From: Toxorhynchites rutilus septentrionalis
Lineage: Eukaryota; Arthropoda; Insecta; Diptera; Culicidae
Assembly (NCBI RefSeq): GCF_029784135.1
Contig: NC_073746.1
Span: 292,106,089 to 292,170,088, forward strand
Direction: 5' to 3'
Length of the DNA stretch: 64,000 bases
Position 1 is the stretch's first letter; every line of letters starts with the position of its first letter. The notes beneath the pieces were generated by a model. It ran no database searches, had not been told where the DNA came from, and saw only the letters and a program-made list of their open reading frames with translations. Made by a program: the position numbers and the translations under genes. Of the stretch, positions 46,001-55,100 are shown piece by piece.

Positions 46001-48803
46001 ACACACCGTTCATCGTTGCCTGAATCAGTCTTGTCAGCTTTCGAGGAAAGCCGTGATCGTCCATTATTCTCCATAGCTGTCGTCGGTATAATGTGCGATA
46101 CCAGGGCTGTGAAGTCGGAGAAAAATTGACCCCGACTCCCCAAAATTATTAGTATCGCCTCCGGATCCTGTTGAAAAAATTAAATATTTCGAAACCAGGT
46201 TTTTCATTAGGATGTTTTTTAAAATTTGTTACATCCCACAACCACAGCTTTCATAAATTAACGACATGAATTAAGGTGAAGACGGTTATATTTTCTTACT
46301 TCACGATTCCCTATTGTTTGTTGTTTCTCCTATTGATTCACAGATACAATCACATGTTTATCTTGTATCAATGTCGTAACGCATCACAACTAGACCCAAA
46401 TTTTATTCAATTTTAGTAAGTCTGCAGTGGGTCAAGAAGTGGTGACTGAATACAGGTTTAATAATCTCAACGTCACTGGTTCGAATCTCGATGTTGCTTT
46501 TATTTTTTTTTACTTTCGGAAAATGGAAAAATGTTTCCAAATTGATTAGTCCTTGGTTGGGTGTTTCGTAATGCGAATAATTTTGCTGTATTAAGCTTGT
46601 TTTTCAATCCTTCACAATGAAGACAAATTCATGCGAATGTTTGCGAACTTTTTTCGCCAACCAATCAGAACGAAGCGCGGGATCACTAGCGAAAGAGCGA
46701 AAAAAGATAGAACTTCCCAAGCTTTTGCTGCGAAAAATTACGAATTCACGGTACATTGACAGTTGTCTCTGCCCACATCAGAAAGTTGGAACGAGTCAAT
46801 CAAGATGGATGCAACAAGATATGAAAAACTTTGCTCAGCTTCACATCGATGGAACGATGTAAGCAATATTCAAGTTTGCGGCAGGATAGTAAATAATTTT
46901 CCGAATTTCTGTTTATACTTTACTGAATTTTCTAACATTGAACTGTATGAAGTTCAAGATATACTTGAACTCACATTTGTGAGTAATATGAATTTGATTC
47001 ACCAATCTCGTACAACTTGTTTTCGTTGTAAGGACGATAGTTTGACAGATTCGCATGATTTCGTAATTCAATGTGAATGACTTTAGCGAAAACATTTCGC
47101 AAGGACGAATTTCTCAAGTGAAAAATTCGCTCATTCTGAGCAAGCTTTATTCCCACTTAGTTCGCATTATGACCCACTATCAGGGTTTCCAACTATAATT
47201 TAAAAAAAAAAGAAGAATGAAAATAAAAATCAGCAGAGCTAACAATGGGTTGTCCGAAGAGTTCGTGCTGATTTTTTAGAAAACAAAAGTATAATTTTTA
47301 TAGGGAGCCATCTTTTACCCAGCCTTTAAATTATATCCTCCCATGTGACATTTTTATGATTTCGAGAAAAACGAAACTTGTAGTTCAGTGCTCTGCAATT
47401 TTCAAAGCATTTAATTTTCTCGTTCAATGTTGTTCTCAGAAATGTTAGCTACTCTCTGGCAATACTCTGACGCATAATAATCGTAAAAAACATCAAGTAT
47501 CATGCCAAAACGACAGTTTTTTGACTGACTATACGTACATGGTCCACTCAAACTGAACCAAATGAAGCATTTTTTATGATTTGGTTCACTATGACTGGAT
47601 AATTTCGAAATATTTCTCAATCAATTAACAGTTGAGTCAAAGTGTGCCATTCTGTTATGAAATTTAGAACGAGAAGCGGTGTGAGATTGCAACTTTGTAA
47701 ACATTTGATTGCGATCAGCGTAATAGTCTCTGCCATCTATTACAGGCATGAATATGGTTGCACGGCAAACATGTTAGAGCATAAACTTCCCATTTTCAAT
47801 CATCTTAGACAGTATTCGTCAGGAGAATTCGAATTCATTGTCATCGTTGCTGTCTAAATCGAACTCAGAAATTGTACATTTGGCGATCATTCACACTAAA
47901 GACCAGCATTTTTTACTGATCTGTTCAGTCAGAGTGGACCAAGTTTATTTTAACCCATTACTGCCCAGGTGTAGGTTATGTTTCCTTTGCGACTTTTGCG
48001 GGAAACTCGAACTTTGCATGCTTCAATACACAACAAAACAACAAAAATGTCAACATAAATAAAAAACATAAAAAAACATAAAAAAAACTACAACATAAAT
48101 TGTCATGTGGTATCATTTAAAATGCGCTTAACACTTTAGTTTCATCAAAAACGGGCATTTTCGCGTATTAAATTTCATAAGCTGGGCACTAATGGGTACT
48201 CAGAATGTGCACATTTTACAATTACAATTACTTTACCAAAACAGTTGCAACATTCCTCTCCCGTAGGCTTCCGGCCAAATGCAAGCAGCCCAGCCTTTGG
48301 ATTTATTCGGTTACTGGCAAACTCAGGACTACGAACCACCAACGGCCGAGAACGGAATCGTGCCCCGCAACGCATATGGCAACGTGGAGTTATTCAAACC
48401 GTGCATGCTCCCAAAGAAAACCGTTCATTTGCAGCGTAAGACAACCCCCCCCCCCTCCCAACCAACTTTTGATTCTATTCAATTTATTCTCACTGCTGTT
48501 TCTTACGCATTCACAGTTCCAGGGCTGAATCGCATATGTAAGAAGCTGGGCATCGATTGTGCCCAGGCGGTGACCGGATTTGACTTTCACGGGGGGAGCA
48601 GTCACCCGGTTTATGATGGCAGCGTCGTTTGTGAAGAATACAAGGACATCGTGGTGGACGCATGGTACCAGGAACAAGAGGAAGGAGACAAACGAGAGCA
48701 GGAAAAGTACGAGAAAAGGGTGTATGGAAACTGGAAAAAACTCATAAAGGGTTTACTGATAAGGAAGAAGCTACAAAACAAGTACAATTTCGATAACTTG
48801 TAA
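28096..48803 (+). CDS. Xpc: XPC/Rad4 DNA-damage recognition protein, 5 exons, 1029 aa
   Basis: Exons 28096-28316, 28377-29697, 44179-45270, 48267-48435 and 48517-48803 join in phase at GT..AG borders. XPC starts global-genome nucleotide excision repair in the nucleus by binding helix distortions, with Rad23 and centrin as usual partners. Acidic N-terminus (residues 1-60). First half of the transglutaminase-like domain about 290-415 (NILMAISHGN, IQCRLVMSLV), then a Ser/Lys-rich insert, second half near 690-790 (NLWVEVYAEEEEQWIPVDV). BHD1 from about 805 (HPLYALKRHLLKFEGIYPPD), BHD2 879-934 (LDLFGYWQ, VPRNAYGNVELFKPCMLP), BHD3 from 935 (QAVTGFDFHGGSSHPV). A stop at 28048 precedes the first ATG in frame; Met6 has the better start context. 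The Drosophila homologue is mus210. No break found, so probably functional. Confidence 0.93.
30168..30322 (-). mobile_element. tRNA-derived SINE with 9-bp target duplication
   Basis: On the minus strand the head is tRNA-like: A box tctggcgtagtggtaac and B box cgagttcaattctc. The tail ends in an A-rich run. Direct repeats aaacccgat flank it at 30159-30167 and 30323-30331. It is transcribed opposite to XPC and belongs to a different family from the SINE at 40703-40970. Confidence 0.85.
30474..30736. mobile_element. MITE with ~48-bp inverted repeats and TA duplication
   Basis: 263 bp. The left end attgaggggcttagaatg... is the reverse complement of the right end ...ctttctaagcccttcaat. The arms extend through ggggtgtaagtgacttgatc and gatcaaatcacttacacccc. 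TA flanks it at 30472-30473 and 30737-30738. No ORF. Tc1/mariner/pogo-type mobilisation is inferred from the TA. Confidence 0.8.
31183..33265 (+). mobile_element. Retroposon-like element with 23-bp target duplication and (CAAGCT)n tail
   Basis: A 2083-bp segment bounded by a perfect 23-bp direct repeat (tacagaaatcattaaactat..., 31160-31182 and 33266-33288). A target duplication that long plus a 3' tail of about three CAAGCT units (33244-33265) is what target-primed reverse transcription leaves. No reverse transcriptase or ORF1 is visible, so it would be a non-autonomous or internally deleted non-LTR element. The 3' 340 bp (32907-33250) recur at 57170-57447. It contains an A-rich degenerate tract at 32276-32520. 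Confidence 0.7.
32276..32520. repeat. Degenerate A-rich tandem tract (aaaatctaaaaat-like)
   Basis: About 245 bp of irregular units built on aaaatctaaa / aaaatacaaaaatc. Part of the element at 31183-33265. No coding sense. Confidence 0.65.
33655..33920. repeat. Dispersed repeat shared with 50762-51022
   Basis: Shared diverged pieces include tcaaattagtattctatgtg, ttgtgtccgaa and atctgaaaattca. The partner copy lies in the TPR intron. Partial similarity also exists near 11130-11190 in inverted orientation. Confidence 0.6.
33979..34655. mobile_element. TAA-flanked MITE 1 (Harbinger-like)
   Basis: 677 bp with inverted ends aggtaggtttagagttcccg and cgggaactctaaaccggcct; similarity continues inward through gtgaacgtgaac. 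TAA flanks both sides (33976-33978 and 34656-34658). The interior holds several more gttcacgttca-type motifs and no ORF. Confidence 0.85.
34752..35061. mobile_element. TAA-flanked MITE 2 (Harbinger-like)
   Basis: 310 bp with ends gggtgggtttagactagtga and ctccctaatgtaaaccggcc + a. TAA flanks both sides (34749-34751 and 35062-35064). Ends are related to MITE 1 (gggtttaga/ggtttaga), but the interior differs, with repeated gaatatattca motifs. Confidence 0.8.
35757..36306. repeat. Segment A, copy 1 of a ~550-bp duplication
   Basis: Nearly identical to 37689-38238 over its full length; both even share the same 73-codon minus-strand frame, which has no recognisable domain and is not called as a gene. 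Here A is followed directly by segment B. Confidence 0.85.
36307..37688 (+). repeat. Segment B, copy 1 (dispersed repeat with 143-bp units)
   Basis: Nearly identical to 41014-42395. The repeat proper begins at about 36460 (agctgacccgacgaacttcg) and contains several tandem ~143-bp units (atttgtatggcagc, ccctaaaacctccacatgcc). This copy is cut off in a unit where A copy 2 begins, so its 3' tail is missing. Confidence 0.8.
37689..38238. repeat. Segment A, copy 2
   Basis: Second copy of 35757-36306. It joins segment B1 in the middle of a tandem unit (tggcagc/aatatgaaatcg). Its right third pairs with 38480-38620 as an inverted repeat. Confidence 0.85.
38060..38620. repeat. Diverged inverted repeat (fold-back)
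   Basis: The arm at about 38085-38240 (cattcgtcac-like in reverse; ctttttcaagcctag, tctcaaggccgag) is matched in reverse complement at about 38490-38620 (ctagccttgaaaaagaccaa, ggccttgaga, gatgactgat). The arms are about 140 bp with a spacer of about 250 bp. Probably the two ends of a fold-back element. Confidence 0.6.
39315..39583 (+). pseudogene. Probable non-LTR retrotransposon ORF1 fragment
   Basis: The frame contains VSQHSQILDTLRGEIKKNAD, then GSPKRPRIQIDPPQVEEGA. This Ser/Pro/Arg-rich pattern after a short coiled stretch resembles ORF1 proteins of mosquito CR1/L2-type retrotransposons. Only part is present, and the element at 39585-40544 has inserted into it. Family assignment is from memory of such proteins and is tentative. 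Confidence 0.4.
39585..40544 (+). mobile_element. Segment C, copy 1: 5'-truncated 143-bp-unit element with target duplication
   Basis: Seven or so head-to-tail units of about 143 bp (unit starts near 39590, 39734, 39877, 40020, 40163, 40306), then taccaattttcatgtcgatc, (GACA)n and a (TATAGAT)n tail. The 14-bp direct repeat ttgctgagagtttt flanks it at 39571-39584 and 40545-40558. The simple-repeat tail and target duplication point to reverse transcription; tails like this occur in RTE-type elements. Nearly identical to 42581-43548. Confidence 0.75.
40703..40970 (-). mobile_element. tRNA-derived SINE, full length (Feilai-like), with target duplication
   Basis: On the minus strand it begins cccgtggccgagtggttagc (A box) and has B box ggttcgattcc, a tRNA-unrelated body and an (AAG)n end. 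Direct repeats tgctactg flank it at 40695-40702 and 40971-40978. The truncated copy at 15214-15399 belongs to the same family. Confidence 0.85.
41014..42531 (+). mobile_element. Segment B, copy 2: complete 143-bp-unit element plus 5' flank
   Basis: Same as 36307-37688 up to about 42395, then the 3' end missing there: taccgattttcatgttgatc, (GACA)n and ttcatatataa. The element proper runs about 41167-42531. It is followed immediately, head to tail, by another element of the family. Confidence 0.75.
42532..43548 (+). mobile_element. Segment C, copy 2: second 143-bp-unit element in tandem
   Basis: Starts ctagctaacccggcaaactt, then six or seven ~143-bp units, (GACA)n and a (TATAGAT)n tail. From 42581 onward it is nearly identical to 39590-40548. 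No ORF of any known family spans the units. Confidence 0.75.
45271..48266 (+). other. XPC intron 3
   Basis: Bounded by gtaagt and ccgtag. It contains the RTE remnant at 45370-46095 and otherwise anonymous sequence. The 105-codon frame at 46763-47080 has no recognisable domain. An A-rich (aaaaaacat)n tract lies at 48056-48100. Confidence 0.8.
45370..46095 (-). pseudogene. RTE-clade reverse transcriptase, decayed
   Basis: Minus-strand pieces in order: RLIQATMNGVW-like sequence near 46020, FNKSSQFICFADDVDIIGRT (45790-45860) with the FADD catalytic motif, LKHETELIGLRINAFKTK, then after a stop IRPVVLYGHEAWTMLKED and VWRSRMNEP. This is the palm to C-terminal region of RTE-type enzymes. Stops and frameshifts make it inactive. 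It lies antisense within XPC intron 3. Confidence 0.75.
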
Positions 48804-48865
48804 GGAGTGTGAAATAATCACTGATTAAATATTAATTATCACCTACCGATTAGAGTTCAATGGTT

Positions 48866-48871
48866 TTTATT
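48866..48871 (-). terminator. Polyadenylation signal of TPR (minus strand)
   Basis: AATAAA on the minus strand, 258 bp past the TPR stop codon and the first clear one there. It lies between the XPC stop and the XPC signal at 48882-48887. Confidence 0.65.
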
Positions 48872-48881
48872 TCAATATTTA

Positions 48882-48887
48882 AATAAA
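48882..48887 (+). terminator. Polyadenylation signal of XPC (plus strand)
   Basis: AATAAA 79 bp past the XPC stop codon. It faces the TPR signal on the other strand with only 10 bp between the two hexamers. Confidence 0.7.
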
Positions 48888-49128
48888 CAGTACGCGTTCT
48901 ATCGCATAGTTTTTTATGAAGTGATGTTTACCATACGAGTGAATTCAAGCTCAAAATAATAACTCCGCAATCTCTTCAACAACTGAATGCTAATTTTGAA
49001 ACATCACAAATGATGTTAAAGTTATATGGAAATATGTATGCAACTTACTGGACCCGTAAGCTAAATTCATAAATACTCTACCTTTTAACCGATAGTGGAA
49101 TAATGCGTGCTCCCCGTTGACGTGAAGT

Positions 49129-52100
49129 TCAAGGGCGATTGACAGAACGCCGAGCACGGGATGATCGCGTATTGCGGCGGCCAGATGGTGGACTATCCGA
49201 CTGTTGCTGATACGACTGATGGAATGGTCTGGTTGGACTGTCAACTGATGAGCCCGACGGCTGAAGCATTTGTGACGCCGATGGACCAGAACGGTTGAGA
49301 GCTAAAATGAACAAATTGATAATTTGTCTACCGGCGATCCAAGCGGATGCCTGTATACTTACAACGGCTTTCGTTCCACGTGACGTTTCTTGCAGTACTT
49401 CCCCGTTGGCCAAAGCGACGACCACGGCGCGTAACCGTGGTTTGCCTTGGAACGCTTCGAGATCGCGTATTGCTGCTGGGTGTCTCCAACACATCAGCTT
49501 CACTTCCCTCATCCATCTATGAAAGAAAGCAAATCAATCTTACAAATCTCATAACGTAACGTAACTAGCAGCTTACCGGGGCCGAAACAGATGCTTGTGG
49601 TCTCTCGCCTTCTGAAGTGACTCCGTCGACGGATTCTTCTTCATCGGGAATTTCTGCACTCCTCTCTCGATCTTCTTCCATATCGGTATCTAAGTCCTCA
49701 TCGTCATCATCATCGTCAAGTTGATCTCTCGATTTATCTTGACACGCAGCCGTAGCTTCAGATGTGCTGGCCGTTTGTTCAGCTTCAACACTTTCCACTG
49801 TATTTGACTCTGTGATGTCGTAGTCGTTATCTAGCCACGGATGAGTATTAACACTATTTCCTACCGTTCTCGCGTCTGAGTTACCTTCAGCAACAGAGAT
49901 GATGATTTCTGGCACCTGTCCTTCCGCCTCATTAGCTGTGCCAGTTGTACTAAGCACTGAAGGACCTGCAGCTACCGATTCATCTCTCTCTTCCTCGGAT
50001 CTAATTTCTCTCATGATTCCGATAGTCACAGATCTACCACTCGGGGCTAGCTGTTCCCCACCAGCTTGCTCAGCCTCGTTGCTACTGTTGGTGGGTACCG
50101 TGGCATCCGTCGAGCCATGGATGATAGCCCGTTGATGTTCGTTCGGGGAGGTTTGCTGCGGAGTGGTTGGAACACTGCGACCAGTGGCACTGCCACCGAT
50201 ACCGGACGATTCATCGAGTTGAGAATAGTCCATCCGGGTTTCATCGATGTTTTCAGGCATAAGATGGGCCCGCACAGAAACAACGCTGGACGACGAGCGA
50301 GCTGTTTCATTGAATGTAAACCGACTGCTTGGGACCTGGGGATGTGGCGAGCTCACAGCATCGCTGGAAGTAGATTGTTAGAGATTTGTAAGTACAGTTC
50401 GACGCTCGACCCATTTTTTTATTCCAGGCCTTAGGGAGTTCTGAAAAATAGTTTGTTTCTATGGTTTTGCGAACATGCTTATTTCGCAATTTTCGAACCG
50501 CCCAACTGATTTCTGATCTTTTTCACATCAGATAAAAACATTATATTTGTTCAAATATTAACTCTATGTTTTACCATCATGTTCGACTTCCCAATCGGGA
50601 TTTATTAAGATGTCTGACATTGTGGACAAATCATCACGTGTTTTAATGTTCCCGACTCCGTCAGATCCATCCGCCTTGATGGCATTGAGCTTCGTAATAC
50701 GGAATGGGAGAGTAGGCATAACAATATGGGTTTGCAGAAGATATGAACACACTTTCAAAATAAAAATTATTTTTCCCAAATCAAATTAGTACTCTATGTA
50801 AATGAAAATCACTTTTGCTTGCAAGTAGTGAAAAAATATCATACAAAAATTGTGTCTGAAGATAATTTTATTGTCTGATGTGTCTGATTTATATAATGGT
50901 AAGTTTTGGTGAGAATATCTGAAAATTCATAGAAAATAGTTTAAATTAGGGTCAGAACAACGTACTTAAATAACGTCAAGAAAAAAAATTCTTACAAATT
51001 TTAGTAATTTAAAACTGCCCTAGGGACTGCCACGTCAGTCACCGGTGACTGACATATAACAAATGATAATAAAGGTAACTAATATAAGCATATAAGCTTA
51101 TAAGCATTCCCATTCGAATAAAAATACCTTCCAATACGATAATACACGTTGGCCCTAATACATTTAAGATATCCATAGAGTCGCTATAAAACCGTGGCAC
51201 TCAACATGTAAAAGATAATTTTGCAGCAATTGATGCAAACATGGCCCTTCCTTGCAATGATAATCTTTTTCGATGGCTAATTTTAACTTTTTGCGGTCGC
51301 TTGTCTGCTCTCAGTATGATCTTTTTTACCGTTCTGGTCGTTTCTCTGCTCTCAACCACCACAGCAAGGAATCATACTAATCTTACACTTTATTGAGCCA
51401 TGTATCAATTTAGACTTTTTCTTAACGAATCTTAATGTCTGGTGAACTTGTTCACGAGTTAATATGGTGCTTCTATGAGCGGTATTCAGTATAAACAAAA
51501 GACTATTAGCGTGGAAACATAAGAGGATAGTCACGATGCACCATCTTTCAATGGATACGTGTCAAAATTTGACAGCAATCGATAGCAATGATTCGTGAGT
51601 TACAGCATTGAGAGTGAAGCAACTTTTGTTATTGTGAAAAAATGGAAAAATCACAAATCAACGAAAACGATGGCAAAATTGCATGAATTGGGCTTCGAAT
51701 TGCTTCCGCATCCACCGTATTCTCCAGATCTGGCCCCAGTGACTATTTTCTGTTCGCAGACCTGAAGAGAATGCTCGCTGGCAAGGAATTTAAGACCGAT
51801 GATGAAGTGACTTGTAGGTTATTATCGTGTTATATACACGAAGGGGAATTTTAAAATATGTGATATATGCTTTTCCAATACACCCATATAAAAATTTAAT
51901 ACGACCGCAAGGGGCTCATAGAGAAGCCGGAGATATCACTGTTTTACAGAGGAATTGTCGTAGTCTTATCACGAAAATGGATACGTCCAAATTTTTGATT
52001 AATAACACTAATTGTGATGTTTGTCCGAAACATGGCTTTCTTCGCGAGATGATCTCTTTTTCCATGATTTTAATATTATAAGTTTGGACCATGATGACAG

Positions 52101-55100
52101 ATACGAAGAGGTGCTATTGGGGATAAAGGGTGTGTCACATCAAATTGCATCACGGAAAAAACGCTGTAGAAATTTAATTTTTAGGAATTATATCTTCAGC
52201 TTTCGTTTTTAATCAAATAAGAGTGTATAGATCACGTTGGCCATGCTTCACTGTTAATTTTTCGTAAATTTGGAAAAATGTCGAACGAAAAAGAGCGTCG
52301 TGAATTAATCCTGTACACTCATTTCGAGAATCCGGAGTTGTCGCATCGGGACATCGGTAAGATGCTGGGAATCGTCCAATCCACGGTCAGCAGAGTACTA
52401 AAACGATACTTCGAGAACCTAACCATCGACCGGAAGGTGAAGAACGGCAAAAATGGATGCTCCGTCAGTGAAAAAGATCACAAGCGCGTAGTTAAGCAGT
52501 TTAGACGTGATCCGAGAAGTTCGGTCCGGGATGTTACCAATAAGCTGAATTTGTCAAGTTCACTCGTCCAGCAGACCAAGCAGCGGGAGGGCCTGCGTAC
52601 ATACAAGGTTCAGAAGGCTCCTAACCGCGACGAAAGGTAAAACATGATGGGGAAGACGCGAGCCCGGAAGCTGTACACCGAAATGCTGACGAAGCCGCAT
52701 TGCCTGGTAATGGACGAAGAAACCTACGTCAAAGCGGACTTTCGTCAGCTGCCGGGCCTGTTGTTCTTCTCCGCAGAGGACAAATTCAGCGTTCCGGAGG
52801 AGATTCGCAAGCAGAAACTATCCAAGTTTGCCAAAAAGTACATGGTGTGGCAAGCGATCTGCTCTTGCGGAAAGCGGAGCGCCCCCCTTCGTGATGACCG
52901 GCACGGTAAACGGGCAGGTTTACCTTAAGGAGTGCCTACAGAAGCGCTTACTACCACTATTGAAGCATCACGAGGGCCCGACCATCCTCTGGCCGGATCT
53001 CGCTTCGTGCCACTATTCAAAGGACGTGTTGGAGTGGTACGAAGCCAACGGGGTCACCTTCGTGCCAAAGGAAATGAACCCACCCAACGCGCCGGAGCTT
53101 CGCCCAATAGAGAAATATTGGGCGATTATGAAGCAGGCCCTCCGGAAGAACCCAAAAGTTGTCAAATCGGAGGCGGACTTCAAGAGAAAATGGATTTCTG
53201 TTCAAAAAAAACTACAACCTGACGTTGTACAGAACCTTATGGACGGGGTAAAGAAGAAGGTGCGAGCATACGGGCTTGGGCTCGAAGTATGAATAAAAAG
53301 AAAATGCCAAAAGTTGTTTAATAGTTTTTATTTTACTGTCTAAAATTTTCAAAAGGATCGGTCTACTGGGCGAATTTCTACAGCGTTTTTCCGTGATGCA
53401 ATTTGATGTGACACACCCTTTAAATAAGTCCCACTCATTTTTTCGAATTGACCTTCCACCTATTGGAGGAATCGAAATTGTTGCTTGTCATGCAAACATC
53501 AGAGTAGAGGTGGGCAAAACGGTTCATTTTAGTGATCGAGTCAGAGTCATTGAAACGAGTCGGCTTTTTTTGAAACTCCACCCTTTTTTGAGCCGAGACT
53601 CTTTCGAAAAGCGGCTCTTTTTTGAGCCGAGACTCTTTCGAAGAGCGGCTCTTTTTTGAGTCGACTCTTGAAAAGCGGCCCTTTTTTGAAACGTGGTTCA
53701 TTTGAAAAAAACCGTGGATCGTACGCTCGTTCTGACGAACCGGCTCAAATGAGCGGCTCGTGAGCGTTCGCCCATCTCTACATCAGAGGCAAAGACCTCG
53801 TATTGTCAGCTTGCATTGGCCTCCAGGAACTGCGGTTAGCCGCGACAACTTGTTGACATGTGCTCATTCCTTCCTGAGCCACGATTGATCTTGGGAGACT
53901 TCAACCCTCACGGAACCGCCTGGAGGAACAGTACGACGACAACCGTTCATTGTAACAGCTTCAAGATGACCGTTTTGAACACTGGAGAATCAGCACGTGT
54001 ATCGAAATCTCCTGCAAGGCCAAGTGCTCTTGACCTTTTTCTTTCAATCAAAATTTCCCTTACCACTAGGTCGAATTCTTCTGAATCTAAAAACATAGCA
54101 TATGACCTCCCAAGACACATTGACTGGAATGAATATATGGACGCGATTGTTCTAGCCATCAATTCCAGAGATGGTTTGCCTCCATCGTAGGAGTATAACT
54201 TCCTTTCTCGTTTGATTTATGACAGCGCAGTTCGCACTCAAACGAAACCCATCCCAGCTTCCACCATGGTGGGATAGCCAGTGTTCCATGCTTTATGTAG
54301 ATAAATCGAATGCATTTAAAGCTTTTCGGAAACGTCGAACCATTGCCAATTTTCAAACGTATTTAGCCCTTGAAAATTAAATCAAAAAGTTGATCAAAGG
54401 GAGAAAATGTGCTTATTGGCGAAATTTCGTGGAAAGTTTGTCACGAGAAGCGTCAATGAGATAAATAAGGAAAGTGGCTCAAAACATGAGAAATCGCTCT
54501 TCAACGAATGAAAGCGAAGAATATTCACATCGAAGGATTTTAAAAATCCGACATTTCGGAAATCTTATGTATTGTAATAGGCGGCACAAATGTTGTTTTT
54601 GAATGTAACCGACAGAGCTTCTCATAAACCAACCGGACTATACATTTCGTTATTCATCGCTCGTAGTACTCCTCACGGTATATTTCTAATCACGGCGACA
54701 GAGGTTACCTTTGGATCACCTGAGAATCTAAAAAAATTATCGAACTAACGATATATTTTGTTATTCATCAAGCGTATTACATGTTGACGTATTCTTCCAA
54801 TCGCGGCGGCAGAGATTATCCTTGAACAACATGAGCAGATCACCGAGAAAACTCCTTCAAATTTTATCGAATCGATACTATATACTTTGTCCTAGACTAG
54901 GAATGAAACGGATATCTGGTAACTATCCGATATAGAAAAAAATCAATAATAATCAACAAATATAAATAAATGATTTTTTTTTAAATTTAATTAATACCAA
55001 CTCATGACATTGGTTCATGAGCACTATTACTTTTGTTATAATTTTTTTAACTGACCGTTTTCGGTTTGCTTTCTAGACCAGGCCAGCTTCAGAGAACAGT

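Larger units (their letters stand above)
51925..54545 (+). mobile_element. Jockey-clade retrotransposon fragment, split by two insertions
   Basis: The apurinic-type endonuclease domain of a Jockey ORF2 is in three pieces. First, 51925-52123 (ITVLQRNCRSLITKMDTSKF, with the next strand around the DVF..ETWL region in another frame). Second, 53423-53504 (FFRIDLPPIGGIEIVACHAN). Third, from 53789 onward (LILGDFNPHGTAWRN, the GDFN motif), then the linker toward the RT (SREASM, MRNRSSTNESEEYS near 54430-54520). The DD37E copy sits between the first two and the hAT MITE between the last two. It ends before the RT; frameshifts make it dead. Confidence 0.8.

Noticed and set aside
46425..46500. tRNA-like stretch with ggttcgaatctc B-box
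   Set aside because: A convincing A box, cloverleaf, SINE body and target duplication are all lacking.
48390..48677. 95-codon minus frame opposite the last XPC exons
   Set aside because: Shadow of the well-supported XPC coding sequence and its small intron.
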